DNA of 64,000 bases from Thiomargarita sp. Its GTDB lineage: Bacteria > Pseudomonadota > Gammaproteobacteria > Beggiatoales > Beggiatoaceae. Position 1 is the first letter of the stretch. Each line of letters starts with the position of its first letter. The notes below the pieces were generated by a model that made no database searches, was not told the DNA's origin, and saw only the letters and a program-made list of their open reading frames with translations. Positions 45,886-54,542 of this stretch are shown in pieces. The translations under genes and the position numbers were made by a program. Location of the stretch: positions 17,135-81,134 of the forward strand of contig DZAL01000002.1 in the NCBI GenBank assembly GCA_022729575.1, given 5' to 3'.

Positions 45886-46176
45886 ATGTCTCGGATGTCA
45901 ATGAATACGGTCAGAATTGATAATAAGTTACTGCAACAAGCGGTGTAAGTCAGTGGGTTAGCCACGAAACGAGAAATGGTAGAAAGGGCGTTGCGGTTAT
46001 TGATTTCGCTACAAAATCAGTCATCCCTCGCCACCCCAGTTCCCAGACCATCCTCTCAATCGGCAAACTACCATCCAGAAGTGGTCAAGATGTTACATAC
46101 TCTGGCCGCAGAAGAACCCATTACGCCTCCTCAAGACACGGAGGAATTTTTAGCCTGGCTGAAGCAACGGTATTAA
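45886..46176 (+). pseudogene. VapB-like antitoxin with in-frame stop
   Basis: Reading from ATG 45886 gives MSRMSMNTVRIDNKLLQQAV, a TAA (45946-45948), then VSGLATKREMVERALRLLISL in the same frame. The pattern matches DUF2191/VapB ribbon-helix-helix antitoxins. The C-terminal extension ends in EEFLAWLKQRY. No VapC toxin gene follows. The part after the stop could restart at ATG 45976, but that would lack the DNA-binding strand. Confidence 0.65.
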
Positions 46177-46207
46177 ACCTGACAGGTCTAACAGACCTGT
46201 CAGGTTT
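46175..46207. repeat. 33-bp hairpin, family H
   Basis: Perfect arms AAACCTGACAGGTCT with loop AAC. It sits three bases upstream of the antitoxin remnant's stop end and 15 bases before a good promoter. An identical copy stands at 48838-48870. Confidence 0.92.
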
Positions 46208-46221
46208 GACCCCTTGACCTC

Positions 46222-46250
46222 TTGATAACTCCATTCCATTGCACTATACT
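46222..46250 (+). promoter_or_regulatory. Promoter of protease module 1
   Basis: TTGATA (46222-46227), 17-base spacer, TATACT (46245-46250). The same boxes and spacing recur before module 3 (48877-48905). Confidence 0.65.
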
Positions 46251-46291
46251 AATGTCACTCAACTATTTTCTCAAAAAAGAGGATAACCAAT

Positions 46292-46540
46292 ATGTTTGAC
46301 AGTCAGATTCCCAAACCGACCATTTTGAAGAACCGCAACCACGCTCCCAAACCTACCACTGCCGAAGATATTCGCAAAGACGTTGCGTGGCTTCAACAAC
46401 ATCATCAAGAGTATCAGGGGCAATGGATAGCTCTTCACAAAGGTGTCTTGTTGGGGGCCAATAAAAGTTTAGTGGCACTCCATAATGCGATAGAAAGCAC
46501 GGGGCAGTTGAAGAACTCATTATTTATCAGCCTGGCCTAG
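46292..46540 (+). CDS. DUF5678-like small protein, module copy 1
   Basis: 82 residues. The sequence after a PKPTILKNR opening carries a WLQQHHQEYQGQWIALHKG core followed by GVLLGANKSL and a helix, a pattern I recall as DUF5678, a short domain of unknown function often found next to small aspartyl proteases. An AAAAGAGGATAA site precedes the ATG. The protease gene follows after 12 bases. Its function is unknown; by linkage it may be a substrate, adaptor or antitoxin-like partner of the protease. Confidence 0.72.
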   Translation: MFDSQIPKPTILKNRNHAPKPTTAEDIRKDVAWLQQHHQEYQGQWIALHKGVLLGANKSLVALHNAIESTGQLKNSLFISLA

Positions 46541-46552
46541 ACCGAGAATCGC

Positions 46553-47026
46553 ATGAATAATCGCTATGGTCATTCTCAAAAACTGATTCAGAGGTATACA
46601 GGGGGTGCTTATTTACGGTTTCTATATGAAATTGGTCCGCATAAGTTGATTACTGGAGTAGAATGTGAATTTCCCGTCATTCAACATCCACAGATAGCTT
46701 TATTAGACACCGGGGCCGAATTATCAGTAGTGAGTGGCGATATTTATGAATTATGTCTCCAGAAAGACTTGGTATCAGAAACGTCGGTAGGCACCAGAAG
46801 TATTCATACTAGACTTGGCACCTTTGAAGGCAATCTCCATCGGGTCGAGGTAGAATTAACGGCCCATTGGGGGGAACCATTAACTGTGGAAGGTACTTTC
46901 CTCTTTTGCGAAGAGTGGACAGGACCTACCGTGTTGGGGTTTCAAGGTTTTCTGGAACGGATTCGTTTTGCTATTGACCCGAATTATGACCAAGTGGGGT
47001 GTATTTATTTTGCGGCAGCAACTTAA
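46553..47026 (+). CDS. Retropepsin-like aspartyl protease, module copy 1 (intact)
   Basis: 157 residues. The active-site motif is IALLDTGAELSVVS near residue 50, preceded by VECEFPVIQHP. The second conserved part is WTGPTVLGFQGFLERIRFAIDP. This copy is complete and serves as the reference for the two damaged copies downstream. It should dimerise to form the active site. It is translated from the same message as the DUF5678-like gene. Confidence 0.75.
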   Translation: MNNRYGHSQKLIQRYTGGAYLRFLYEIGPHKLITGVECEFPVIQHPQIALLDTGAELSVVSGDIYELCLQKDLVSETSVGTRSIHTRLGTFEGNLHRVEVELTAHWGEPLTVEGTFLFCEEWTGPTVLGFQGFLERIRFAIDPNYDQVGCIYFAAAT

Positions 47027-47071
47027 CACACCTGTTCTATCTTTCCCACACGCTGGAATTTGCAGTGAGTG

Positions 47072-47104
47072 AGACCTACGAGGTCTTGAAGACTTCGTAG
47101 GTCT
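47072..47104. repeat. 33-bp hairpin, family J
   Basis: Arm AGACCTACGAGGTCT with loop TGA and one mismatch in the right arm. It has the same 15+3+15 geometry as the other families but a different sequence. Confidence 0.85.
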
Positions 47105-47144
47105 AGCCGAACGTTTCATCACTACCAAGAGGATAATAACCAAT

Positions 47145-47393
47145 ATGTCTAATACTCCGATTCCTAAACCGACCATTTTGAAGAACCGCAAGACATCCAC
47201 GCAGCCCATTTCGGCAGAAGGTGCCAGGCAAAATGTGGCATGGTTGAAACAACATTATGACGAATACCAAGGCCAGTGGATAGCACTGAATGAAGGGGTG
47301 CTGTTGGGGGCCAATAAAAGTTCCTTAGAACTATTCAAGGCCATTGACCAAGCTGGTCAATTGAAAGTGGCCTTGTTTATCAGTCTCGCCTAA
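47145..47393 (+). CDS. DUF5678-like small protein, module copy 2
   Basis: 82 residues, nearly identical to copy 3 and about 65 per cent identical by eye to copy 1, with the same PKPTILKNRK opening and WLKQHYDEYQGQWIALNEG core. AAGAGGATAATAACC precedes the ATG. Unlike copies 1 and 3 it lacks the TTGATA/TATACT promoter and instead follows a family J hairpin. Confidence 0.72.
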   Translation: MSNTPIPKPTILKNRKTSTQPISAEGARQNVAWLKQHYDEYQGQWIALNEGVLLGANKSSLELFKAIDQAGQLKVALFISLA

Positions 47394-47404
47394 AGCAGGG
47401 AATG

Positions 47405-47810
47405 ACTATGAATAATCTCTATCGTCATAATCGGAACATTGCCCAATGGAGTACCGGCGGTGCTTATCTGCAATTTCTGTATGAAGTGGGTCCGCATAAG
47501 TTAATTACGGGAGTAGAATGTGAATTTCTGGCCATTCAAACTAAACAGATGGCTTTATTGGATACGGGGTCAAAAGAAAGATTTGACAACTTTTCGAAAG
47601 TTGTCAAATCTGGTCCGAATTAATCGAGTCGAGGTTGGATTAACGGCCCATTGGGGGGAGCCATTAATGGTGGAAGGTACGTTCTTGTTTTGTGAACACT
47701 GGAACGGGCCCACGGTGTTAGGGCTTCAGGGTTTCTTGGAACGGATTCGCTTTGCTATTGACCCGAATTATGATCAAGTGGGGTGTATTTATTTTGCGGC
47801 GGCGGATTAG
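47405..47810 (+). pseudogene. Aspartyl protease, module copy 2, centre replaced by hairpin
   Basis: The N-terminal part is intact through MALLDTGS. About 120 bp of the middle found in copy 1 are missing and a family A hairpin (47579-47611) stands in their place. The first frame ends soon after (FDNFSKVVKSGPN). The C-terminal part (LTAHWGEPLMVEG to FAAAD) continues in another frame. The active-site loop is present but the fold cannot be complete in one chain. Confidence 0.8.
47579..47611. repeat. 33-bp hairpin, family A, inside protease copy 2
   Basis: Perfect copy, replacing the protease core. The same event is seen at 49380-49412. Confidence 0.92.
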
Positions 47811-48057
47811 CCCATGTAGGTTGGACTGAACGAAGCGAAGTCCTAACGGGCAGTTGGCTTCGGGGGACTTTAATGGTGTGATTAAGTTGTGGAAGTAGGG
47901 GGGGAAGGAATTAGGACGGGGAGTTCTTGAAGGACTGCCCGTTCTGATTTTCAGTTTATTTGCCCGCCTTCATTCAATCAATTCTGCGAAGTGGTGGGCA
48001 ACGGTAAACCGCGTTGCCCACCCTACTTGGCTATTTAATTTAAAAGAGGTTCACCTT
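47811..48057. other. Gap with WD40 tail scrap and repeats
   Basis: It contains a GTAGGTTGGACTGAACGAAGCG element (about 47816), the end of a WD40 gene (GTTGGCTTCGGG...ATTAAGTTGTGGAAGTAG, about 47853-47898) and a decayed family C hairpin near 47918. No intact gene. Confidence 0.65.
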
Positions 48058-48279
48058 ATGTTAGACACGATAGACGTTATTCAAAACCGTCCTCCCGTTG
48101 CCAACGTGGACGACGATGACGGTCTCTTATCAAAAGAGGAACTGGAACAAATTATTGCCCATTATGAACAGAAATATCAGATGAGTTCGGCAGAATTTCA
48201 GCGCCGTCGTCGTGATGACGAGACTATCCCGGACTGCTTTGATACCATGGATTGGGGAATCTTACTGAAATACCGATAA
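48058..48279 (+). CDS. Putative antitoxin of a TumE-like pair
   Basis: 73 residues, acidic in the middle (ANVDDDDG). It has a helical LEQIIAHYEQKYQMSSAEFQRR segment and a final D-x-x-D-W-G-I-L-L-K-Y, the pattern of small antitoxin-like proteins that precede DUF6516 toxins. The stop is 12 bases before the next gene. AAAAGAGGTTCACCTT gives its ribosome site. The assignment rests on linkage and pattern. Confidence 0.6.
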   Translation: MLDTIDVIQNRPPVANVDDDDGLLSKEELEQIIAHYEQKYQMSSAEFQRRRRDDETIPDCFDTMDWGILLKYR

Positions 48280-48291
48280 GGAACTTGACTC

Positions 48292-48738
48292 ATGCCGATT
48301 TTACTGTTTCGTGACCTGGCTGACTATCAGGCCCATCTTAAAAATCTCGTAGCCGTGAGTCAAACCTCCAATGACTGGACCGCTATCAAACGTGTGCAAA
48401 AACACCGGAATGCGGGGACTCTGTTTGCGAAGCCTTTCTTACGATTTAACGATGGGGCAATTATGTATTTCAACGAAGAAGTGATTTTGGAACAGAATCG
48501 CCTGGAACGTATAGAATACTCCTATCACTACGAACGTTTTGATACTGACGGCCATTCCCAATTTTATTTTCGTTATGACCGTGACCCGCAAGCGGCCAAA
48601 CCTGTTGTGCATGAAGAATGTCATCTGCATGTCAATCAGAAAGAACCACGGTTTAAAACACACGCCACCAGTTTTGAGGAAGTGTTTGAGTTTATTGTGG
48701 CTGGTTATTATCAGGACCGGAAAATGCGGAGTCATTAA
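48292..48738 (+). CDS. TumE/DUF6516-like putative toxin
   Basis: 148 residues. YSYHYERFDTDGHSQFYFRYDRDP, then a histidine pair (HEECHLHV) and a helical SFEEVFEFIVAGYYQ tail fit the TumE/DUF6516 toxin family, whose members are small proteins encoded beside antitoxins. It lies directly behind the antitoxin-like gene with 12 bp between them. Catalytic residues are not known to me. An alternative is an unrelated cytoplasmic protein of the same length. Confidence 0.6.
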   Translation: MPILLFRDLADYQAHLKNLVAVSQTSNDWTAIKRVQKHRNAGTLFAKPFLRFNDGAIMYFNEEVILEQNRLERIEYSYHYERFDTDGHSQFYFRYDRDPQAAKPVVHEECHLHVNQKEPRFKTHATSFEEVFEFIVAGYYQDRKMRSH

Positions 48739-48837
48739 TTCATGTAGGACGGGCAAATGTTGATTGGCCAGCCTTCATTCAATCAAATCGGCGAAGTGGT
48801 GGACAACGATAAACCTGTAGAACACACTCTCTGACTA

Positions 48838-48870
48838 AAACCTGACAGGTCTAACAGACCTGTCAGGTTT
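48838..48870. repeat. 33-bp hairpin, family H
   Basis: Identical to 46175-46207, and like it placed just before a TTGATA/TATACT promoter. Confidence 0.92.
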
Positions 48871-48876
48871 AACCTG

Positions 48877-48905
48877 TTGATAACGCCATCCCATTGCACT
48901 ATACT
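48877..48905 (+). promoter_or_regulatory. Promoter of protease module 3
   Basis: TTGATA, 17-base spacer, TATACT, as in module 1; the block from the hairpin to the start codon is nearly identical in both. Confidence 0.65.
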
Positions 48906-48946
48906 AATACCACTCAACTATTTTCTCAAAAAAGAGGATAACCAAT

Positions 48947-49195
48947 ATGTCTAATACTCCGATTCCTAAACCGACCATTTTGAAGAACCGCAAGACTTCC
49001 ACGCAACCGATTTCCGCAGAAGGGGCGCGGCAAAACGTGGCGTGGTTGAAACAACATTATGACGAATACCAAGGACAATGGATTGCACTGAATGAAGGGG
49101 TGTTGTTAGGGGCGAATAAAAGTTTATTAGAACTGCATAAGTTGATAGAAAGTGCAGGTCAATTGAGAGTAGCTTTATTTATTAGCCTGGCTTAA
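48947..49195 (+). CDS. DUF5678-like small protein, module copy 3
   Basis: 82 residues, nearly identical to copy 2 apart from the C-terminal helix (KSLLELHKLIESAGQLRVAL). It has the promoter and hairpin of module 1, so module 3 looks like a recombinant of modules 1 and 2. Confidence 0.72.
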   Translation: MSNTPIPKPTILKNRKTSTQPISAEGARQNVAWLKQHYDEYQGQWIALNEGVLLGANKSLLELHKLIESAGQLRVALFISLA

Positions 49196-49208
49196 ACAGG
49201 GGAAAGTC

Positions 49209-49611
49209 ATGGATAATCTTTATCGTCACAACCGCACCATTGCACCATGGAATACCGGTGGTGCTTATCTACAATTTCTTTATGAAGTTGGCCCACATAA
49301 GTTAATTACGGGAGTAGAATGTGAATTTCTGGCCATTCAAACCAAGCAAATGGCTTTATTGGATACGGGGTCAGAAGAAAGATTTGACAACTTTTCGAAA
49401 GTTGTCAAATCTGGTCCGAATTAATCGAGTCGAGGTTGGATTAACGGCCCATTGGGGGGAGCCATTAATGGTGGAAGGTACGTTCTTGTTTTGTGAACAC
49501 TGGAACGGGCCCACGGTGTTAGGGCTTCAGGGTTTCTTGGAACGGATTCGCTTTGCTATTGACCCGAATTATGATCAAGTGGGGTGTATTTATTTTGCGG
49601 CGGCGGATTAG
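49209..49611 (+). pseudogene. Aspartyl protease, module copy 3, centre replaced by hairpin
   Basis: It has the same structure as copy 2: MALLDTGS, then the family A hairpin at 49380-49412, then the C-terminal part in another frame. From the hairpin onward copies 2 and 3 are almost base-for-base identical for about 300 bp, including the flanking WD40 scrap, which shows duplication after the damage or gene conversion. Confidence 0.8.
49380..49412. repeat. 33-bp hairpin, family A, inside protease copy 3
   Basis: Perfect copy in the same position as in protease copy 2. Confidence 0.92.
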
Positions 49612-49855
49612 CCCATGTAGGTTGGACTGAACGAAGCGAAGTCCTAACGGGCAGTTGGCTTCGGGGGACTTTAATGGTGTGATTAAGTTGTGGAAGTAGT
49701 GGGGGAGGGTGTTTGAATAAGGACGGGGATTTCTTGAAGGACTGCCAGTTCTGATTTTCAGTTTATTTGCCCACCTTCATTCAATCAATGTTTGGAGTCC
49801 AAGACATGTCTTGGACTCCTTGAGGGTTGGGAGGTGGTGAGCAGGAGATATTTAG
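49612..49855. other. Gap with WD40 tail scrap and repeats
   Basis: A repeat of the 47811 gap: GTAGGTTGGACTG element, WD40 end, decayed family C hairpin. Then comes a GGAGTCCAAGACATGTCTTGGACTCC palindrome at 49795-49820. No gene. Confidence 0.65.
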
Positions 49856-51166
49856 TTAATGCTTCTCATCAACGGTGAATTGTTCTTCTTCCGTAGAACC
49901 GTGTAAGGCACTTAGAGAAGAGGTGCCGCCGGAAATTAACATGGTCACTTCATCAAAGAAGCCGGCGCCCACTTCGCGTTGATGTTTAGTGGCAGAGTAA
50001 CCCCGGGTTTCGGCGGCAAACTCTTTCTCTTGCAATTCTACATAAGCACTCATCCCTTGGTCGCGGTAGCGGGCGGCTAAATCGAACATGGTGAAATTGA
50101 TCGAGTGGAAACCCGCTAAGGTGATGAATTGGAATTTATATCCCATCGCTCCTAATTCACGTTGGAATTTAGCGATGGTAGTATCATCCAAATTCTTGCG
50201 CCAGTTAAAGGACGGGGAGCAATTGTAAGCTAACATCTTATCGGGGAATTTAGCTTTGATCGCTTCCGCAAATTCACGGGCTTGTTCTAAATCGGGTTTA
50301 CTGGTTTCCATCCAAATTAAATCGGCATAAGGCGCATACGATAGACCACGCGAAATGCCTTGACCCATGCAGGCTTTAGCTTGGTAGAAACCTTCCACGG
50401 TACGTTGGCCCACCACAAATTCACGATCTCTGGGGTCAATATCACTGGTAATGAGAGAAGCTCCAAGCGCATCAGTACGCGCCACTAACAGGGTGGGGAC
50501 TCCCATAATGTCAGCGGCTAATCGCGCCGCCACCAATTTTTGCACCGCTTCTTGAGTCGGCACTAACACTTTGCCACCCATGTGGCCACATTTCTTAGCC
50601 GAAGCTAATTGGTCTTCAAAATGCACTCCCGCCGCGCCTGCTTCAATCATCGCTTTCATCAATTCAAACGCATTCAACACGCCACCAAAACCGGCTTCGG
50701 CATCTGCCACAATCGGCACAAACCAATCGATTTCAATATCTCCTTCGGCATGATGAATTTGGTCAGCCCGTTGAAAACAGTTATTGATTCGCCGCACCAC
50801 ATTGGGCACGCTATCTGCTGGATATAAACTTTGGTCGGGATACATTTGACCGGCGGTATTCGCATCCGCGGCCACTTGCCAACCACTAAGGTAAATGGCT
50901 TGCAAACCGGCCCGCGCCATCTGCATGGCTTGATTACCAGTGACGGCACCTAAAGCGTGAATATAAGGTACCTTATTCAGACGTTGCCACAGTTTTTCGG
51001 CACCCACTTTGGCCAGGGTGTATTCGATTGGCAGAGAGCCACGAAGGCGAATGACATCAGACGCGGTATAACCACGTTTGACACCCGTCCAGCGTGGATT
51101 TTCCGCCCACTCTTTTTCCAGTACTTGAACTCTTTTGAGTAATTCAATATCGTGATGAGTCGTCAT
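49856..51166 (-). CDS. aceA: Isocitrate lyase
   Basis: 436 residues, normal for the shorter bacterial form. It cleaves isocitrate to succinate and glyoxylate. The active-site loop is [13 protein letters not shown] with the catalytic cysteine, and [13 protein letters not shown] and [11 protein letters not shown] are family motifs. With aceB just upstream it makes up the glyoxylate shunt, used for growth on acetate or fatty acids. There are 20 bases between aceB and aceA, so they are co-transcribed. No isocitrate dehydrogenase kinase (aceK) follows. Confidence 0.96.
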   Translation of the reverse strand: MTTHHDIELLKRVQVLEKEWAENPRWTGVKRGYTASDVIRLRGSLPIEYTLAKVGAEKLWQRLNKVPYIHALGAVTGNQAMQMARAGLQAIYLSGWQVAADANTAGQMYPDQSLYPADSVPNVVRRINNCFQRADQIHHAEGDIEIDWFVPIVADAEAGFGGVLNAFELMKAMIEAGAAGVHFEDQLASAKKCGHMGGKVLVPTQEAVQKLVAARLAADIMGVPTLLVARTDALGASLITSDIDPRDREFVVGQRTVEGFYQAKACMGQGISRGLSYAPYADLIWMETSKPDLEQAREFAEAIKAKFPDKMLAYNCSPSFNWRKNLDDTTIAKFQRELGAMGYKFQFITLAGFHSINFTMFDLAARYRDQGMSAYVELQEKEFAAETRGYSATKHQREVGAGFFDEVTMLISGGTSSLSALHGSTEEEQFTVDEKH

Positions 51167-51186
51167 GGGATTATAATCCTGTATGG

Positions 51187-52785
51187 TTAAGGTAAATAGT
51201 CGTAAGCCACTAAAGTCAAAAATTCGGCAAATTTTTCGCGGGTGGTTATTTGGTCTAAAAGTTCCGCAGCTAAAGCATAATGACCAGCCTGGTAAGGCTG
51301 CTCACCTACCTGTGTACGGATTGTGTTAAGCTCCTCTTGTATCGTCTGTTGAATCAATTCGGCGGTCACTTTGCGACCGTCGGTTAAAACGCCTTTTGGA
51401 TAACGTGCCCATTGCCATAATTGGGCCCGCGCAATTTCCGCCGTGGCCGCATCTTCCATTAAATTATTGATGGGGACACAGCCATTGCCTCCCAACCAGG
51501 CTTCCATATATTGCAAAGCAGCACTGACATTGTTACGTAAACCACTTTCAGTAATGTCACCGGTGGGGACGGTTAATAAATCTTTGGCGGTCACGTTGAC
51601 ATCTTCCCGGAGCCGCTCTTTCTGATTCGGTTTGGGCATGTATTTATTAAATATTTCCATGGCTATCGGCACCAACCCAGGGTGGGCCACCCAAGTGCCA
51701 TCATGCCCATCACTCGCTTCCCGCTCTTTATCGGCTCGAACTTTCGCTAACGCCGCTTCATTAGCTGCGGTATCATGTTTGATTGGAATTTGGGCCGCCA
51801 TTCCTCCCATGGCATGAGCTTGGCGACGGTGACATACTTTGATGACCAGTTGCGAATAAGAACGTAAAAAATGGCTCGTCATCGTCACTTGACCACGGTC
51901 GGGAAGGATAAATTCGGGATGCTGTTGGAAGCGTTTGATGAAACTAAAAATATAGTCCCAGCGACCACAGTTAAGACCTACACAATGGTCACGTAATTCA
52001 TATAAAATCTCTTCCATTTCAAACGCACCTAAGATGGTTTCAATCAGGACCGTGGCTTTAATCGTGCCTCGCGGTATTCCTAGTGCATCTTGAGCAAAAT
52101 TGAAGACTTCATTCCACAGTCTGGCTTCCAAGTGACTTTCTAATTTCGGCAAATAGAAATAAGGTCCCGTCCCTTTCTCTAGCAAAGTTTTGGCATTATG
52201 GAAAAAATATAAACCGAAGTCCATTAAGCCGCCGGGAATAGGCTGACCATTGAGTAAAACATGTTTTTCTGGGAGATGCCAACCCCGTGGGCGGACCAAT
52301 AGAGTGGCGATTTGTGAATTTAATCGGTATTCTTTGTCGGGACTACTAAAAGTAATCGTGCGGTTAACCGCATCACGCAGATTAATTTGCCCTTCCATCA
52401 ATCCTTCCCAGGTAGGACTTTGAGCATCTTCGAAATCTGCCATAAACACTTTGGCGCCAGAATTGAGCGCATTGATAACCATTTTGCGCTCCACCGGACC
52501 GGTAATTTCTACGCGACGGTCTTGTAAATCAGCAGGGGTAGTCCCCACTTGCCAATTTCCCTGGCGAATCTGGGCCGTTTCCGGTAAAAAATCCGGCATC
52601 ATGCCAGCATCTAACTGTTTTTGCCGCTCAACGCGACGGGCCAATAATTCGTCACGGCGGCCACCAAATTCTTTGACTATATTTTCAACGAATACAATAG
52701 CTTCTTTGGTCAAAATCTGGGCGGTTGCGGCTGTCACTTTACCAATGATTTGCAGTGACGGCTCTGCTCTAAGTTGCGCTGACAT
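51187..52785 (-). CDS. aceB: Malate synthase A
   Basis: 532 residues, the length of isoform A. It condenses glyoxylate with acetyl-CoA. Visible are [14 protein letters not shown], the catalytic-region [26 protein letters not shown], the metal-binding [16 protein letters not shown] and [11 protein letters not shown]. It is the first gene of the leftward aceBA operon; the divergent gap to 53125 must hold its promoter. The start at 52785 fits, with GGAGG upstream. Confidence 0.96.
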   Translation of the reverse strand: MSAQLRAEPSLQIIGKVTAATAQILTKEAIVFVENIVKEFGGRRDELLARRVERQKQLDAGMMPDFLPETAQIRQGNWQVGTTPADLQDRRVEITGPVERKMVINALNSGAKVFMADFEDAQSPTWEGLMEGQINLRDAVNRTITFSSPDKEYRLNSQIATLLVRPRGWHLPEKHVLLNGQPIPGGLMDFGLYFFHNAKTLLEKGTGPYFYLPKLESHLEARLWNEVFNFAQDALGIPRGTIKATVLIETILGAFEMEEILYELRDHCVGLNCGRWDYIFSFIKRFQQHPEFILPDRGQVTMTSHFLRSYSQLVIKVCHRRQAHAMGGMAAQIPIKHDTAANEAALAKVRADKEREASDGHDGTWVAHPGLVPIAMEIFNKYMPKPNQKERLREDVNVTAKDLLTVPTGDITESGLRNNVSAALQYMEAWLGGNGCVPINNLMEDAATAEIARAQLWQWARYPKGVLTDGRKVTAELIQQTIQEELNTIRTQVGEQPYQAGHYALAAELLDQITTREKFAEFLTLVAYDYLP

Positions 52786-53124
52786 GATTCCTCCATTTAT
52801 TATAAGTTAAATAGTTGTTAATGCTCTTTGAAATTAGTATAAAACATTTCTTAATTGCACTGCAACATATTAATAACAAAAATTTTAAATTTGTTTGAAA
52901 ATTTTGAAAAATTATGTTTAATTTGTTGAAAATAATTGAAAAATAAAGATATATTAGATTAACTTGAATCACACTCAAAAGAGTGATAAGTAAGTATTTT
53001 GGGAATTTTGTCGAAGCATCCTTTAAAATAATATTACTATTAAGTTAAACCGCTTAAATTTTATAAATTGTGCTACGTAACATTGCAATATTAAAAATAT
53101 TATAACACTGAGGGTTTTTAATTT
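52786..53124. other. AT-rich divergent promoter gap
   Basis: About 340 very AT-rich bases between aceB and the DUF1624 gene, with no hairpin family copy, unusual for a gap of this length here. It carries the promoters of both. Confidence 0.5.
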
Positions 53125-53829
53125 ATGGCAAATTATCGCTCTGAGCGTGTAGACGCTTGGCGAGGCGGTGCCGTCATCTTAATGATAGCTTACCACTTTG
53201 CTTATGACTTAAATTATTTTAGAATAGTGACTTGGGATTTTTATCATCATCCCTTTTGGTTAGGATTGCGAATTTTAATTATTAGCCTATTTATAGGAAT
53301 TGCAGGCATCAGTTTATATTTGGCTATTCGACAGAGAATTCGATGGCGGGCATATTTTAAGCGATTGCTAATTTTAATCGGATGTGCTTTACTGATTACG
53401 GTTGCCAGTATTTTTTTATTTAAGCAACGTTTTATTTTTTTTGGAATTTTACATTTTATGGCTCTGGCCGGTATACTTGGATTAGGGTTTAGAAATGGGT
53501 ATTGGCTAAATTTACTCAGTGGTGTTATCTTAATTTTAGTAGGAATGAACTATTTTAACCCTTGGTTTAACCAAGGATATTTACAATGGTTTGGGCTAAT
53601 GACCCATAAACCTCCCACTGAAGATTATGTACCGTTACTACCTTGGTTTGGGGTATTCTTATTGGGTATGTTTATCGGTAAATATTTACATCAATTAGAT
53701 TACCTTGACCCACCTATGAAGTTTTATTGGGGACACGGTTTAGCACGCATAGGACGATATAGCTTATTGATTTACTTGTTGCACCAACCAATATTATGGG
53801 GACTAATCTCTACTGTGAGATTTTTATAG
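53125..53829 (+). CDS. DUF1624 (heparan-alpha-glucosaminide acetyltransferase-like) membrane protein
   Basis: 234 residues with about seven membrane helices. The opening RSERVDAWRGGAVILMIAYHFAYDLNYF carries the conserved D-x-x-R-G and the Y-H-F/D-L pattern of the DUF1624 family, related to heparan-alpha-glucosaminide N-acetyltransferases. It may acylate an envelope sugar; the substrate is unknown. It ends 186 bp before a roadblock-like gene, with a family F repeat between. Confidence 0.8.
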   Translation: MANYRSERVDAWRGGAVILMIAYHFAYDLNYFRIVTWDFYHHPFWLGLRILIISLFIGIAGISLYLAIRQRIRWRAYFKRLLILIGCALLITVASIFLFKQRFIFFGILHFMALAGILGLGFRNGYWLNLLSGVILILVGMNYFNPWFNQGYLQWFGLMTHKPPTEDYVPLLPWFGVFLLGMFIGKYLHQLDYLDPPMKFYWGHGLARIGRYSLLIYLLHQPILWGLISTVRFL

Positions 53830-53840
53830 TTACCTTATGT

Positions 53841-53975
53841 ACAACCACCTCCGGCCCCTCTTTGCTAAGGCAGGGAATAGACATCCGCTGAGGTCGCCAG
53901 ACCGATTCCTTGATAAGGAGGGGCCGGAGGTAGTTCTTCCCCCCTCCTTATTAAGGAGGGGCACGGGGTGGTCGA
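53841..53975. repeat. Family F repeat block
   Basis: ACAACCACCTCCGGCCCCTC...AAGGAGGGGCCGGAGGTAG and a second CCCCTCCTTATTAAGGAGGGG unit, filling the gap between two rightward genes. Confidence 0.75.
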
Positions 53976-54015
53976 GTTAAACACTAATCAAATACTAATC
54001 AAGATAGGAAACCGA

Positions 54016-54420
54016 ATGGATATTAACGACATCTGTGGACAAATTGTTCAAGGTATGAATACCGCTTTAGGATGTGCGGTGGTCGATTTAAACAGCGGAC
54101 TTTTACTCGGCGTGTCACACAAAGTACCTTATTTTACCGCTTCTTACTTAGATGCTGCCGCCGCTGCCGCGGTTGACATGGTACGCGGAAGGACTGTCAC
54201 TGCCATCGAGCAAATGATCTCTAATATACGTGGCAAGGAAGATAATATGATGATAGAAGAGATACAGATAACTACGAAAAGTACTTATCACTTTTTGGCG
54301 GTGATACCGGAAAAACCGAATTCGATGGTGGTACTTATCACCAGCCGCAAAGCGAATTTGGGAATGGGGTGGTCCGCCATCAGAATGGCATTGCCCAAGT
54401 TGGCACCAATGTGTCCGTAA
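54016..54420 (+). CDS. Roadblock/LC7-like small protein
   Basis: 134 residues from ATG 54016, which has AGGAAACC upstream (the frame opens at 53968). The order helix, GCAVVDLNSGLLLGV strand pair, AAAAAVDMVRG helix, then beta strands (YHFLAVIPE, MVVLITSRK) and a final helix fits the roadblock/LC7 fold used by bacterial MglB-like regulators. It stands alone, without a Ras-like GTPase gene next to it. The stop lies at the edge of the family B array. Confidence 0.65.
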   Translation: MDINDICGQIVQGMNTALGCAVVDLNSGLLLGVSHKVPYFTASYLDAAAAAAVDMVRGRTVTAIEQMISNIRGKEDNMMIEEIQITTKSTYHFLAVIPEKPNSMVVLITSRKANLGMGWSAIRMALPKLAPMCP

Positions 54421-54542
54421 ACACCCCTTCGAGGGGTGTTATCCCTCAATCCCTCAACAGCCAACAGGGATAACACCCCTTCGAGGGGTGTTATCCCTCA
54501 ACAGCCAGCAGGGATAACACCCCTTCGAGGGGTGTTATCCCT
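54418..54542. repeat. Tandem family B hairpin array
   Basis: A partial and two perfect hairpins (54466-54498, 54510-54542), separated by CAACAGCCAGC-type spacers, plus a leading partial copy. The array supplies the stop codon region of both convergent genes. Confidence 0.9.

Noticed and set aside
53968..54015. Upstream extension of the roadblock-like gene
   Set aside because: It runs out of the family F repeat and has no ribosome site; ATG 54016 does.
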